Assembly (NCBI GenBank): GCA_900315285.1
Contig: OMYO01000018.1
Coordinates: forward strand, 1 to 39,004
DNA length: 39,004 bases
From: an uncultured Eubacteriales bacterium
Lineage (GTDB): Bacteria > Bacillota > Clostridia > Oscillospirales > Acutalibacteraceae
Direction of reading: 5' to 3'
Positions 15,870-23,335 of the stretch are shown here, in pieces. The position numbers were made by a program, and so were the translations under genes. A model generated the notes under the pieces. That model was not told the DNA's origin. It worked only from the letters and a program-made list of their open reading frames with translations, and made no database searches. Each line of letters starts with the position of its first letter. Within the stretch, counting starts at the first letter, position 1.

Positions 15870-18650
15870 TCACCCGGTCATGCCGTTGGATATGGTAACA
15901 TGGCTGCCCTCATTTTCGCGAGAGGTCACGATGAGCTGGTTGTCAATTTTCTCTGTGAGCTCACTCACATGGGAAATGATACCGATGGATTTGCTGCTGC
16001 CAGCCACCTGTTGCAGTGCATCTATTGCTTTCTGCAAGGCGTCTTCGTCCAGACTGCCAAAGCCCTCATCAATAAACATGGTATCTATCTGCACACCGCC
16101 AATATTCTCCTGGACAATATCCGCTAGACCCATTGCTAGAGAGAGCGATGCCTCGAAGGACTCACCACCCGACAGCGTTGAGACAGGGCGGCTGCTTGCA
16201 GACCAGACATCGTGGACATCAATATCCAAGCCACCTTTTGCTTTACCGCTCGCCTTACCGGTGCGCCGTACCAGCTCATACCGTCCTTTTGTCATGATAC
16301 CCATCTGGATATTGGCCCGTTCGAGGACTTCGTCAAAATAGGCACCAAGGACATAGGTCTCAAACTCCACCTTTTCCTTGCCGGCATCTCCTGATGCGGT
16401 CTTTGAAAGATCCGCAAGAATTGCGCTCTTCTCCCCGGCTTCCTCATACTCCTTGCGCAGCTTTTCCAGCTGCTCCAGCCCTTTGCGGTTCGCATTCAGA
16501 CGTTCCCGGGCTTCCCCACGCTGTTTCTCAAGAGCATCCCGCTCCTCTTTCTGTTTTTCCAGGGCGATGGACGCCTCTTTCAGCTGCTCCGGATGGAATT
16601 CGCCCAGTTCCGTTTTCAACGTCCGGACTATCTCCTCCGCTTTTTCCAGATTTTGCTTCGTCTTCACATAGGCTTCTTTGGCGTTGTCAAACTCCTTTTT
16701 CAGTTCATCAGCTTCCTTGCGGCGAAATTTCAGGTCATCCTGTGCCTCTTTCAGCCCGGAGAAATCCAGGCTTTTCTCCAATTGGGAAACCCGGCGATTC
16801 AGTTCTGTTTCCTGCCCCTCCAAACTTCCCTGTTCACCGGTCTGCTTTACCCTTTCTGAAGTACAGTCTTCTATGCTGCGGCGCAGTTTAGGAATCTCAT
16901 CCTCCAGAACCTTGCGTCTTTTCTCCCTTTTCTCGAGATTTTCAGCCTGTCTATGCAAATCAAAGGCCCGCTCGCGTACTCCATTCCACCACTGATCAAA
17001 GCTCATTCCCTCTGGTACGGTCTGAGCCTCCAAAGTTTTGAGATTATCTTCCAAAAATCTTACTTTGGTCTTAGCACTGTTTACATCCTTCGTGCTTTCT
17101 TCCACGATTTGGGTCTGCTTTTCCACCCGTACTTTGGCCGCTTTGACATCGTTCTGTGATGGTGCGTTAATTTCCTTCTCAGCCGGGCTTGGATGGGCCG
17201 TGGAACCGCAGACAGGACAGGGACAGCCGTCTTGGAGTTCGTCCGCCAAGAGTCCCGCCTGATTTTGGAAGAAACGACGTTCTATATTTGCCTCTTCCTC
17301 TTTCCGTTTTTCCAGCTCACCCAGTTTCTGATTGAAGACCTTCTCACAGGAAGCACACGCCTGTTTTGCCTCAGCCAGTGCGCTCTGATTTGCCAGGATT
17401 TCATCGCGCTTTCTTTTCTCATTTTTCTTTATGGAAGCTTTCTCCTGGTTCACCCTTTCAAGGGCAAGAGGAACCTCTTTGAGAGAATCCTGCTCACTCT
17501 CCTTTTCCTTCAAGGCTTTCCTCTGAGCAGCAATTTTCTGATTGAGCTCCTCTACAGACTTTTGGAGAGTCTTTTTCCGACAGCCCAGTTTCATAAGAGA
17601 ACTGCGCTTTTCCTCCAGTTCCCGATAGTCCCGAAGTCGATCTTCCCGTTTGGCAACATCGTCTTTTTTTTCTTTAATTACTGTCTCATTTTTACTCACT
17701 TTTCCCCAGGCATCTTCGGCGTTTTTTGCTGCACCGGAGAGTGCAGGGATTTTTTCTTCCTGCACCTGAAGATTTTCTCGAATTTTCGCTTGGTTTTGCA
17801 GTTTTCCGCGTTTCTCGCTCAGTTCCGATACCATTCTGTTAAGTTCTTCTACTTTACAGTCGATGGAGTTCTGCTCTTTCTCCTCTTGGGTTATGATGTC
17901 AGAAAGCGCATCAATACAGTGTTTTTCATCCTCCAGAGAATGGATGTTCACCAGGTTTTTCCAGTCCTCCTCGGAAAAAGATGGATCCATGATAAGTCCA
18001 TCAGCACACCGCCCCATATCCCGGAGAATACTGTCCAATTTTTCTACTGCTTCTTTGGACATATCCTTCAGTCTATTTTGGAATTTTTCATAGTTTTTTG
18101 TGTGAAACAGTCCTTGTAATACACCTCTGCGTTCGGTGGATTTCTTTGACATGAATTCCTGAAATTTTCCCTGAGGAATCATTACAATCTGATTAAATTG
18201 TGATGCATCGAGACCAACGATTTTTTGGATGGCCTTGTTCACTTCTGTGGCACCTTTGATTTCCGTCTTATCCGGCAATGTAAGTACTACTTTAGCTTCG
18301 TGCCTTTGGAATTCTCTTTTTCCGATTTTTTTTACATATTTATCCCGAAAATATTCTGGCGAACGAAGCACCTTATAAAGCTCTCCGTCAGATTCAAAAT
18401 CCAGTGTGACTTCTGTTTCCACGTCATCAGAAGCATAAGTGCATCGCATATCGTGTGCACCATTACGATATCCGTTTGAATTCCCGCCAAAGAGAGCATA
18501 AGACATGGCATCAAATATTACGGTCTTTCCCGCTCCCGTGTCACCGGTGATCAGGTAGAGCGGGCTTCCTGCCGTCAGCTCGTCAAAGTCTATTTCCGTC
18601 CGCTCCGCATAGGGGCCGAAGGCCTGCATTATCAGCTTCTTGGGTCTCAT
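15870..18650 (-). CDS. sbcC: SbcC: SMC-like ATPase subunit of the SbcCD nuclease
   Basis: SbcC partners SbcD in the Mre11-Rad50-type nuclease, which opens DNA hairpins, processes double-strand breaks and cuts cruciforms formed by long palindromes. Visible features are Walker A GDTGAGKT (residues 36-43), long coiled coils, a zinc hook CPVCGS near residues 476-481 at their tip, the ABC signature LSGGES near 825, and Walker B FIDEGFGS near 856. At 926 residues it is rather short for the family. The ATG overlaps the sbcD stop by four bases. The enzyme's role in palindrome stability is notable, given the palindrome arrays in this genome. Confidence 0.95.
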   Translation of the reverse strand: MRPKKLIMQAFGPYAERTEIDFDELTAGSPLYLITGDTGAGKTVIFDAMSYALFGGNSNGYRNGAHDMRCTYASDDVETEVTLDFESDGELYKVLRSPEYFRDKYVKKIGKREFQRHEAKVVLTLPDKTEIKGATEVNKAIQKIVGLDASQFNQIVMIPQGKFQEFMSKKSTERRGVLQGLFHTKNYEKFQNRLKDMSKEAVEKLDSILRDMGRCADGLIMDPSFSEEDWKNLVNIHSLEDEKHCIDALSDIITQEEKEQNSIDCKVEELNRMVSELSEKRGKLQNQAKIRENLQVQEEKIPALSGAAKNAEDAWGKVSKNETVIKEKKDDVAKREDRLRDYRELEEKRSSLMKLGCRKKTLQKSVEELNQKIAAQRKALKEKESEQDSLKEVPLALERVNQEKASIKKNEKRKRDEILANQSALAEAKQACASCEKVFNQKLGELEKRKEEEANIERRFFQNQAGLLADELQDGCPCPVCGSTAHPSPAEKEINAPSQNDVKAAKVRVEKQTQIVEESTKDVNSAKTKVRFLEDNLKTLEAQTVPEGMSFDQWWNGVRERAFDLHRQAENLEKREKRRKVLEDEIPKLRRSIEDCTSERVKQTGEQGSLEGQETELNRRVSQLEKSLDFSGLKEAQDDLKFRRKEADELKKEFDNAKEAYVKTKQNLEKAEEIVRTLKTELGEFHPEQLKEASIALEKQKEERDALEKQRGEARERLNANRKGLEQLEKLRKEYEEAGEKSAILADLSKTASGDAGKEKVEFETYVLGAYFDEVLERANIQMGIMTKGRYELVRRTGKASGKAKGGLDIDVHDVWSASSRPVSTLSGGESFEASLSLAMGLADIVQENIGGVQIDTMFIDEGFGSLDEDALQKAIDALQQVAGSSKSIGIISHVSELTEKIDNQLIVTSRENEGSHVTISNGMTG

Positions 18651-19774
18651 TCTTTCTCCCCCTCCCAGATTTCACGCACCAGGGCGTCTACAATTTTTTC
18701 CTGTTCCTCTGTCATGGGGTGGTTGGACATATTCTCATAGAATTCCGCAAAGAGCTTGGCCGGATGAAGTTCCAGAGCCTTCTTTCGCGCCTCCACCACA
18801 GCGGTTCTCCGGGAACGGGTGTTGTCGTATTCAAGATGCATGACATTGGGGAAACGGCTGCGCAGTTCATTCATGACGTTGGGAATTTCCTGCTCGTCAT
18901 GCAGCGTGACCTTGAGATAGTCCTCCGAGGCGGCAAGATTCATGATCTCATCAAAAGTTCCGAAGACCGTGCGCATGGCGTGGAGGGGATGCAGCGGAAT
19001 CTCCTTGATTTCCACGGAGCCCTTGGGCCCCATTTCCACGACCGTAAGAGTCTTCTCCTTTAAATCATGGGAGGAAAAATTATACGACAGTTGCGTGCCG
19101 CAGTAACGCATATGGTTCGGTGCCAGAGTGGCAGGCTTATGGATGTGGCCCAGAGCCACATAGTCAAAGTCATCATATATTTTCTGGCCAATGCAGTTGA
19201 TCGTTCCGACCGCCGACTCCTCAGAGCCGGAGGTCTCGGAGAACTCCACATACTGGTGGGAGAGAATGACATTGCGCTGTTTTTTATCAATATTCATGTG
19301 GCGCACCACTGTCTCCACGGCGCCCGAATATCCATCAAATTCGTCATCCGGGAAGGCCTTGCGGACCATAAAGGGCTGAATGTAGGGCAATAGCCAGAAA
19401 TTGACCGGCCCGTATTCATCGGTCAAGGTGATGGGCCCAATATCTCCGGCCAAATTTGAGGTCATATAGAAGCCGCTTTTTCTCATGAAACCGGAATTAA
19501 AACTGATCCGCACCGCCGAGTCATGGTTTCCGCTGATGGCAAGAATGGGAAGTTTCCGTTCCAGCAACTCACCAAAGAAATCATCTGCTACATTGATGGC
19601 GCTCTCCGGCGGAATACCGCGGTCAAAAATATCCCCGGCAATGAGGATGGCGTCGGGCTTCTGGACATCAATGATCCCCAAAATTTCATTTAGGATATAT
19701 TTCTGGTCCTCCAGCATGGAAAAGCCGTTTACGACTTTCCCAATGTGCAGGTCGGAAAGGTGGACAAACTTCAA
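18647..19774 (-). CDS. sbcD: SbcD: nuclease subunit of SbcCD
   Basis: SbcD is the Mre11-like metallophosphoesterase that cuts DNA in an ATP-controlled complex with SbcC. The metal-binding motifs are present in order: HLSDLHIGK at the N-terminus, IAGDIFDRG, ISGNHDSA, LSHQY and LGHIH. The length, 375 residues, is normal. The start codon is TTG (19774-19772): GGAGG lies six bases upstream, and the protein then begins MKFVHLSDLHIG as expected for the family. The sbcC gene follows with a four-base overlap. Confidence 0.95.
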   Translation of the reverse strand: MKFVHLSDLHIGKVVNGFSMLEDQKYILNEILGIIDVQKPDAILIAGDIFDRGIPPESAINVADDFFGELLERKLPILAISGNHDSAVRISFNSGFMRKSGFYMTSNLAGDIGPITLTDEYGPVNFWLLPYIQPFMVRKAFPDDEFDGYSGAVETVVRHMNIDKKQRNVILSHQYVEFSETSGSEESAVGTINCIGQKIYDDFDYVALGHIHKPATLAPNHMRYCGTQLSYNFSSHDLKEKTLTVVEMGPKGSVEIKEIPLHPLHAMRTVFGTFDEIMNLAASEDYLKVTLHDEQEIPNVMNELRSRFPNVMHLEYDNTRSRRTAVVEARKKALELHPAKLFAEFYENMSNHPMTEEQEKIVDALVREIWEGEKE

Positions 19775-19801
19775 AGGGATCCTCCTCTATATAAAGGATA
19801 A

Positions 19802-19835
19802 GGGCCGTCCGCACCTTTAACGGCACGGGCGGTCC
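19802..19835 (-). terminator. Hairpin between the secreted membrane protein gene and sbcD
   Basis: GGGCCGTCCGCACC (19802-19815) can pair with GGCACGGGCGGTCC (19822-19835), 12 of 14 positions counting wobbles, around a 6-base loop. On the minus strand it is followed by TTATCCTTTATAT. It may be a weak terminator or attenuator ahead of sbcDC. Confidence 0.5.
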
Positions 19836-19869
19836 GTGGTTTTAAAGTATTACTGCATCGCCAAAAAAA

Positions 19870-20235
19870 TTACTTGTCCTTCTCGTCGTTCTCTCCGCGA
19901 CCCTTTCGGATCTGCATTTGCACCTCATTTTTGCGCATTTTCGACTCGGACATGTGGATGAGTCCATAGATGCCGGCCAGAACGCCGATGATGAGGGCGA
20001 CGCCGACAATCATGAGGGCCTGATGGCCCAAATTCTTCCCGCCGGTCTTATTGTCCACCTCGGAGGTGACAATATTCTGCTGGGTGTAGGTGGATGTGGG
20101 GACAGCCGAAGCCGATGTTCCCTTGGCAGGCGCAGCGGCATGGGACGGCAGAACGCCTGCTGTCAGGAAAAGCAGGAGCAGTGCAGCGGTCAAGGCCGCC
20201 ATTTTCTTCCACGGGGTATTGAGTTTCTGTGTCAT
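19870..20235 (-). CDS. Small secreted or membrane-anchored protein of unknown function
   Basis: The 121-residue protein has an N-terminal signal-like helix (about 11-33, ending SHAAA). A Ser/Thr/Ala-rich outer stretch follows, then a second membrane helix (about 72-93: ALMIVGVALIIGVLAGIYGLI) and a highly charged cytoplasmic tail. This gives an extracellular loop anchored by one helix, or two helices if the signal is not cleaved. No family was recognised. The ATG overlaps the stop of the FAD dehydrogenase gene by four bases, so the two are translated together. Confidence 0.72.
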   Translation of the reverse strand: MTQKLNTPWKKMAALTAALLLLFLTAGVLPSHAAAPAKGTSASAVPTSTYTQQNIVTSEVDNKTGGKNLGHQALMIVGVALIIGVLAGIYGLIHMSESKMRKNEVQMQIRKGRGENDEKDK

Positions 20236-21647
20236 ACGGATTCCTCCCGGTTCAGGATTCTGCGGGCCACGCAGATGCCATTGGCCGACGCCTGCTGGAG
20301 CCCTCTGGTTATGGATGCCCCGTCGCCCATGGCACGGAGTCCCTTGATATTCGTCTCAAAATTGTTGTCAACCATTACCTTGTTGGAGTAGAACTTGACC
20401 TCGACACCGTAGAGCAATGTCTCGTCCGATGCAATGCCCGGTGTCACATGGTCAAGTGCCACAAGCATTTCCTTTATGTCTGTCATGATACGGTACGGGA
20501 GCACCAGGGATAAGTCCCCTGGAACGGCGTCTTTCAGCGTGGGCATGAGGTTTGTACGGCATAGGCGGTCCTCTGTGGTCCGTCGCCCGCGGAGGAAGTC
20601 CCCGTATCGCTGCACCATGATTCTCCCGCCGCAGAGCATGTTGCTGAGGCCAGCTATATATTTTCCATAGGCGATTGGCTCATGGAACGGCTCGGTGAAG
20701 TTCTTGCTCACAAGCAGAGCGAAATTGGTGTTTCCCGTCTTGTGGTCCTTTGCCTTATAGGCATGGCCGTTTACAGTACATAACCCGTCGTCATAGTGCT
20801 CGGTGGAGACAATGCCGGAGGGGTTCGTGCAGAACGTGCGGACTTTGTCATCAAAGGTGGGGGTGTAGTAGATCATCTTCGCCTCGTAGAGGTCCCGGTT
20901 CAGCTCGGCCATGACCTCGTTGCGGACCTCGACCCGGACACCCAAGTCCACAGTGCCGACCTGGGTCTCAATGCCCTTGTCCCGGCAGATCTGCTCAAAC
21001 CAGTCGGCGCCCTCCCGGCCCACGCCGGAGACCACCTCAGGAGCATAGTAACGAGTGCCGTCCTCGACGGCAACACCGATGGCATGTCCGTCCTCTACAA
21101 GGATGTCCTCCACCATGGTGTCGAACAGCATATCTACGCCAATTTCCTCGAGGTACTTCTGCAGCCTCCCGTAGATTTTATAGCCCTCTTCGGTACCGAG
21201 ATGCCGGATGGGGCACTCCACGAGCTTGATGCCGGATTTGATGCACTTGCGGCGAATGTCCTGAATTTGCTTTTCCTTGTTCAGACCATAGACGCTGCTG
21301 TCGGCGCCGAATTTCAAGTAGATGAGGTCCGACTCCTTAATGAGCTCCTCCGCCTCCTGGTAGCCGAGGATTTCCGGGAGATTTCCGCCGACATCCGGCG
21401 AGAGTGAGAGCTTGCCGTCAGAGAAAGCCCCGGCCCCGGCAAAACCGGTAGTAATGCTACAGGGGTGGCAGCCCACGCAGACGCCAGTCTCCCGTTTCGG
21501 GCAGACCCGGTGCTCAATGGGATGTCCTTTTTCAATAAGAAGGACCCGTATGTCCGGGCACTCATTTTTCAGGGTATAGGCGCAAAAGGCACCGGACGGG
21601 CCGGCGCCAATAATAATGACATCATATGTCTTGTTTGTGTTTATCAT
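20232..21647 (-). CDS. NAD(P)/FAD-dependent dehydrogenase (COG2509 type)
   Basis: This 471-residue flavoprotein opens with a dinucleotide-binding fold, YDVIIIGAGPSGAF. It has the cysteine-rich segment RVCPKRETGVCVGCHPC soon after, and ends with a second FAD contact, GLRAMGDGASITRG. These match the uncharacterised FAD-dependent dehydrogenases of COG2509, distant relatives of geranylgeranyl reductase-like enzymes, whose substrate is unknown. A 53-residue membrane protein lies 28 bases upstream and the small secreted protein overlaps downstream, so a membrane-linked redox role is possible but unproven. The ribosome binding site is weak. Confidence 0.85.
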   Translation of the reverse strand: MINTNKTYDVIIIGAGPSGAFCAYTLKNECPDIRVLLIEKGHPIEHRVCPKRETGVCVGCHPCSITTGFAGAGAFSDGKLSLSPDVGGNLPEILGYQEAEELIKESDLIYLKFGADSSVYGLNKEKQIQDIRRKCIKSGIKLVECPIRHLGTEEGYKIYGRLQKYLEEIGVDMLFDTMVEDILVEDGHAIGVAVEDGTRYYAPEVVSGVGREGADWFEQICRDKGIETQVGTVDLGVRVEVRNEVMAELNRDLYEAKMIYYTPTFDDKVRTFCTNPSGIVSTEHYDDGLCTVNGHAYKAKDHKTGNTNFALLVSKNFTEPFHEPIAYGKYIAGLSNMLCGGRIMVQRYGDFLRGRRTTEDRLCRTNLMPTLKDAVPGDLSLVLPYRIMTDIKEMLVALDHVTPGIASDETLLYGVEVKFYSNKVMVDNNFETNIKGLRAMGDGASITRGLQQASANGICVARRILNREESV

Positions 21648-21675
21648 AGAATTATTAAATCTTCAAATAGTTGCT

Positions 21676-21837
21676 TTAAAAGACGACGGCCACCACATAG
21701 AGGATGGCGGCAACAATGAAAATACTCAGTGCGCTTAGTAGAGCCACTGAGTACTTTTTCTCGTGGACAAAGTAAACTGCCAGAGCGAGTCCGAGCACTG
21801 CAAAAATGATTCCAGCTGTCAAGATTCCTGCTGACAT
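21676..21837 (-). CDS. 53-residue two-helix membrane protein
   Basis: This short frame starts at ATG 21837, with AAAGGGGGA about seven bases upstream, and ends at TAA 21676-21678. The product, MSAGILTAGIIFAV... to ...YVVAVVF, is two hydrophobic helices (about 4-22 and 30-53) joined by the polar turn VHEKKYS, so both ends probably lie on one side of the membrane. No family was recognised. It has a good promoter and lies 28 bases before the FAD dehydrogenase, so it is the first gene of that operon. The site spacing and clean two-helix pattern argue for a real gene. Confidence 0.75.
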   Translation of the reverse strand: MSAGILTAGIIFAVLGLALAVYFVHEKKYSVALLSALSIFIVAAILYVVAVVF

Positions 21838-21863
21838 AACCTGTCCCCCTTTGTTCCAACTAT

Positions 21864-21892
21864 ATTTTAATATGGGGGCAGTTTTTTGTCCA
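21864..21892 (-). promoter_or_regulatory. Promoter of the small membrane protein / FAD dehydrogenase operon
   Basis: On the minus strand TGGACA (21892-21887) and TAAAAT (21869-21864) are 17 bp apart, each one base from consensus. Confidence 0.7.
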
Positions 21893-21918
21893 TATTTTAC
21901 TATTTTGTTAACGATGCC

Positions 21919-21947
21919 TTGACTTTTTCAAGTTTTCGGTTTACGAT
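21919..21947 (+). promoter_or_regulatory. Promoter of the AraC-family regulator
   Basis: TTGACT (21919-21924) and TACGAT (21942-21947) are 17 bp apart. GATAAT three bases further on would need a 20-bp spacer. The -10 neighbourhood, CGGTTTA then ATAATGGCATCA, is shared with the promoter of the secreted repeat protein at 23336. Confidence 0.6.
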
Positions 21948-21956
21948 AATGGCATC

Positions 21957-22003
21957 AAGTGCGAAGAAGTACAAGGATGTACTTCTTGGCGCTTATTTTT
22001 TTA
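21957..22003 (+). terminator. Terminator-like hairpin in the leader of the AraC gene
   Basis: AAGTGC, one unpaired base and AAGAAGTAC (21957-21972) pair with GTACTTCTT, one unpaired base and GCGCTT (21979-21994), followed by ATTTTTTTATTTT. By sequence this is an intrinsic terminator, yet it begins only a few bases after the predicted transcription start and precedes the gene's ribosome binding site. It may attenuate the regulator gene or mark the end of a very short RNA. Confidence 0.7.
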
Positions 22004-22038
22004 TTTTGTCGAATATCTTTTAGAAAGGGATGTCAGAT

Positions 22039-22860
22039 ATGAGACCAATTCAGCCATATTTCGCACTTAGCTCCGATAAATATTATAAGCGCAATCTGCA
22101 GCAGAATGGTATTGCCCATTTCTACAGCTACACTGTGGACTATGCGGACGAGAACAAGACCATTGAGATCCCGGACGGCTGCATTGACCTTATGTTCGAC
22201 TATGGAGACGGCACTCTGGAAGCCCGTGCTCTTGGCGCTGTCATGAATGGCACCCTCGTTGAGAACACCCTTGGTCATGAGTACTTTGGCGTACGCTTCC
22301 TTCCCGGCGTTCTCCCCCGCTTCTTAAACGGATCTTTCTCCGACTATGTCGGCCAGAATATCAACCTTGCAGATTGCTGCAAATACCATGATCTGGAAGA
22401 GCGCATTGGCAACTGCCAGAGTTTTGGGGAGCGCGCAAGCCTTCTCATGCGTGCCTGCCAGAAATCCTATATGGAAGAGGAAACTGCCTCCAACCGCACC
22501 ATGGTGAAGGGCAACCTCGTAAAGGCTGTCATGGACAAAATCATGGAGACCTCCGGCAGTATCCGCATTCAGGATCTCGCCGACTTCACCGGCTACAGCA
22601 GCCGTTATGTCGACCGTGTCTTCAAAGAGTACACCGGCATGTCCCCCAAGACGTTCTGCCGCATTACCCGGTTCCAGAACGCTGTCGACCGCTTGAACCA
22701 CGACAATAAGATTTCTCTCTCTGACCTGGCTGCGGACTGCGGCTACTATGATCAGCCCCAGTTCATCCGTGACTTCCGCCGCTGCATGGACACCACACCG
22801 CGCAAGTATCGCCAGGAAATTCTGGAGAGCAACTACACTGAGAAATTTGTTCTCGTATAA
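22039..22860 (+). CDS. AraC-family transcriptional regulator
   Basis: The 273-residue protein has a cupin-like N-terminal sensing half with the IPDGCIDLMFDYGDG pattern of the DUF6597 group. The C-terminal half (about 165-265) holds two AraC helix-turn-helix motifs, with IRIQDLADFTGYSSRYVDRVF and LSDLAADCGYYDQPQFIRDF around the first and second recognition helices. The ATG at 22039 was chosen over 22030 because GAAAGGG then has a nine-base gap; the earlier ATG directly abuts it. A shared promoter block suggests that the secreted repeat protein at 23336 may belong to the same regulon, though the target is not proven. Confidence 0.9.
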   Translation: MRPIQPYFALSSDKYYKRNLQQNGIAHFYSYTVDYADENKTIEIPDGCIDLMFDYGDGTLEARALGAVMNGTLVENTLGHEYFGVRFLPGVLPRFLNGSFSDYVGQNINLADCCKYHDLEERIGNCQSFGERASLLMRACQKSYMEEETASNRTMVKGNLVKAVMDKIMETSGSIRIQDLADFTGYSSRYVDRVFKEYTGMSPKTFCRITRFQNAVDRLNHDNKISLSDLAADCGYYDQPQFIRDFRRCMDTTPRKYRQEILESNYTEKFVLV

Positions 22861-22877
22861 TCAAATCAATCTTTCTG

Positions 22878-22907
22878 CCCCGGCTTTTTGCCGGGGTTAT
22901 TTTTTTG
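22878..22907 (+). terminator. Rho-independent terminator of the AraC gene
   Basis: CCCCGGC (22878-22884), five T and GCCGGGG (22890-22896) are followed by TTATTTTTTT. Confidence 0.92.
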
Positions 22908-23335
22908 TCTGCCGCGCCCATGTCGTTGTTCGGTCATCTTGTCTATTAGTATATTTATGGGAGGATATCGGGAATTGTCTTTTTCGGAGGAGTTCACCGC
23001 CTATTTCACAGCAATAATCGTTATTTTGTCGTTTTCGATTGAGACCAATTGTCTATGCTTATTAAACAATATTTTCACACACACGGATTGTAATTTTGTA
23101 GCTTTTTTCCATACCCTCGTCGGTTGAAAGAAACCGACTTTATTTGTCGGCCATAAATCACCCACGAATTCGATAAGCAGAGTTGCCTCAGTGCTTAGAA
23201 AGCTATCACCAAAGGGTGTTTGCCTAGTCTATATTGAAACAATCCGAATTCGGTTTATTGTATAATGGCATCATAGCGGAAGAAAAACTGACGTTATATT
23301 CCTATCCAATAATGGAAGAAAGAAGATGATATGGA
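22908..23335. other. Noncoding gap before the secreted repeat proteins
   Basis: No convincing gene is present in this 428-base, AT-rich stretch. It holds a perfect 7-bp hairpin GTCGGTT/AACCGAC (23119-23138) followed by TTTATTTG, possibly a weak terminator. It also has a small CACC/GGTG hairpin near 23206-23217, a CCGAATTCGGTTTATT block (23244-23259) also found in the family 2 arrays, and the promoter of the gene at 23336. Confidence 0.6.
23234..23266 (+). promoter_or_regulatory. Candidate promoter of the first secreted repeat protein
   Basis: A perfect TATAAT lies at 23261-23266. The nearest -35-like box, TTGAAA (23234-23239), is 21 bp away, unusually far, with the palindrome CCGAATTCGG in between. 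Such a spacing would suit an activator that distorts DNA, or an alternative sigma factor. Confidence 0.5.

Noticed and set aside
22888..23127. 79-codon plus-strand frame after the AraC gene
   Set aside because: It begins within the AraC terminator, has no ribosome binding site at its start, and its translation has no recognisable pattern.
23158..23232. Riboswitch (cyclic-di-GMP type) before the secreted repeat gene
   Set aside because: The order of conserved GEMM nucleotides is absent, and the predicted promoter lies downstream of this segment.
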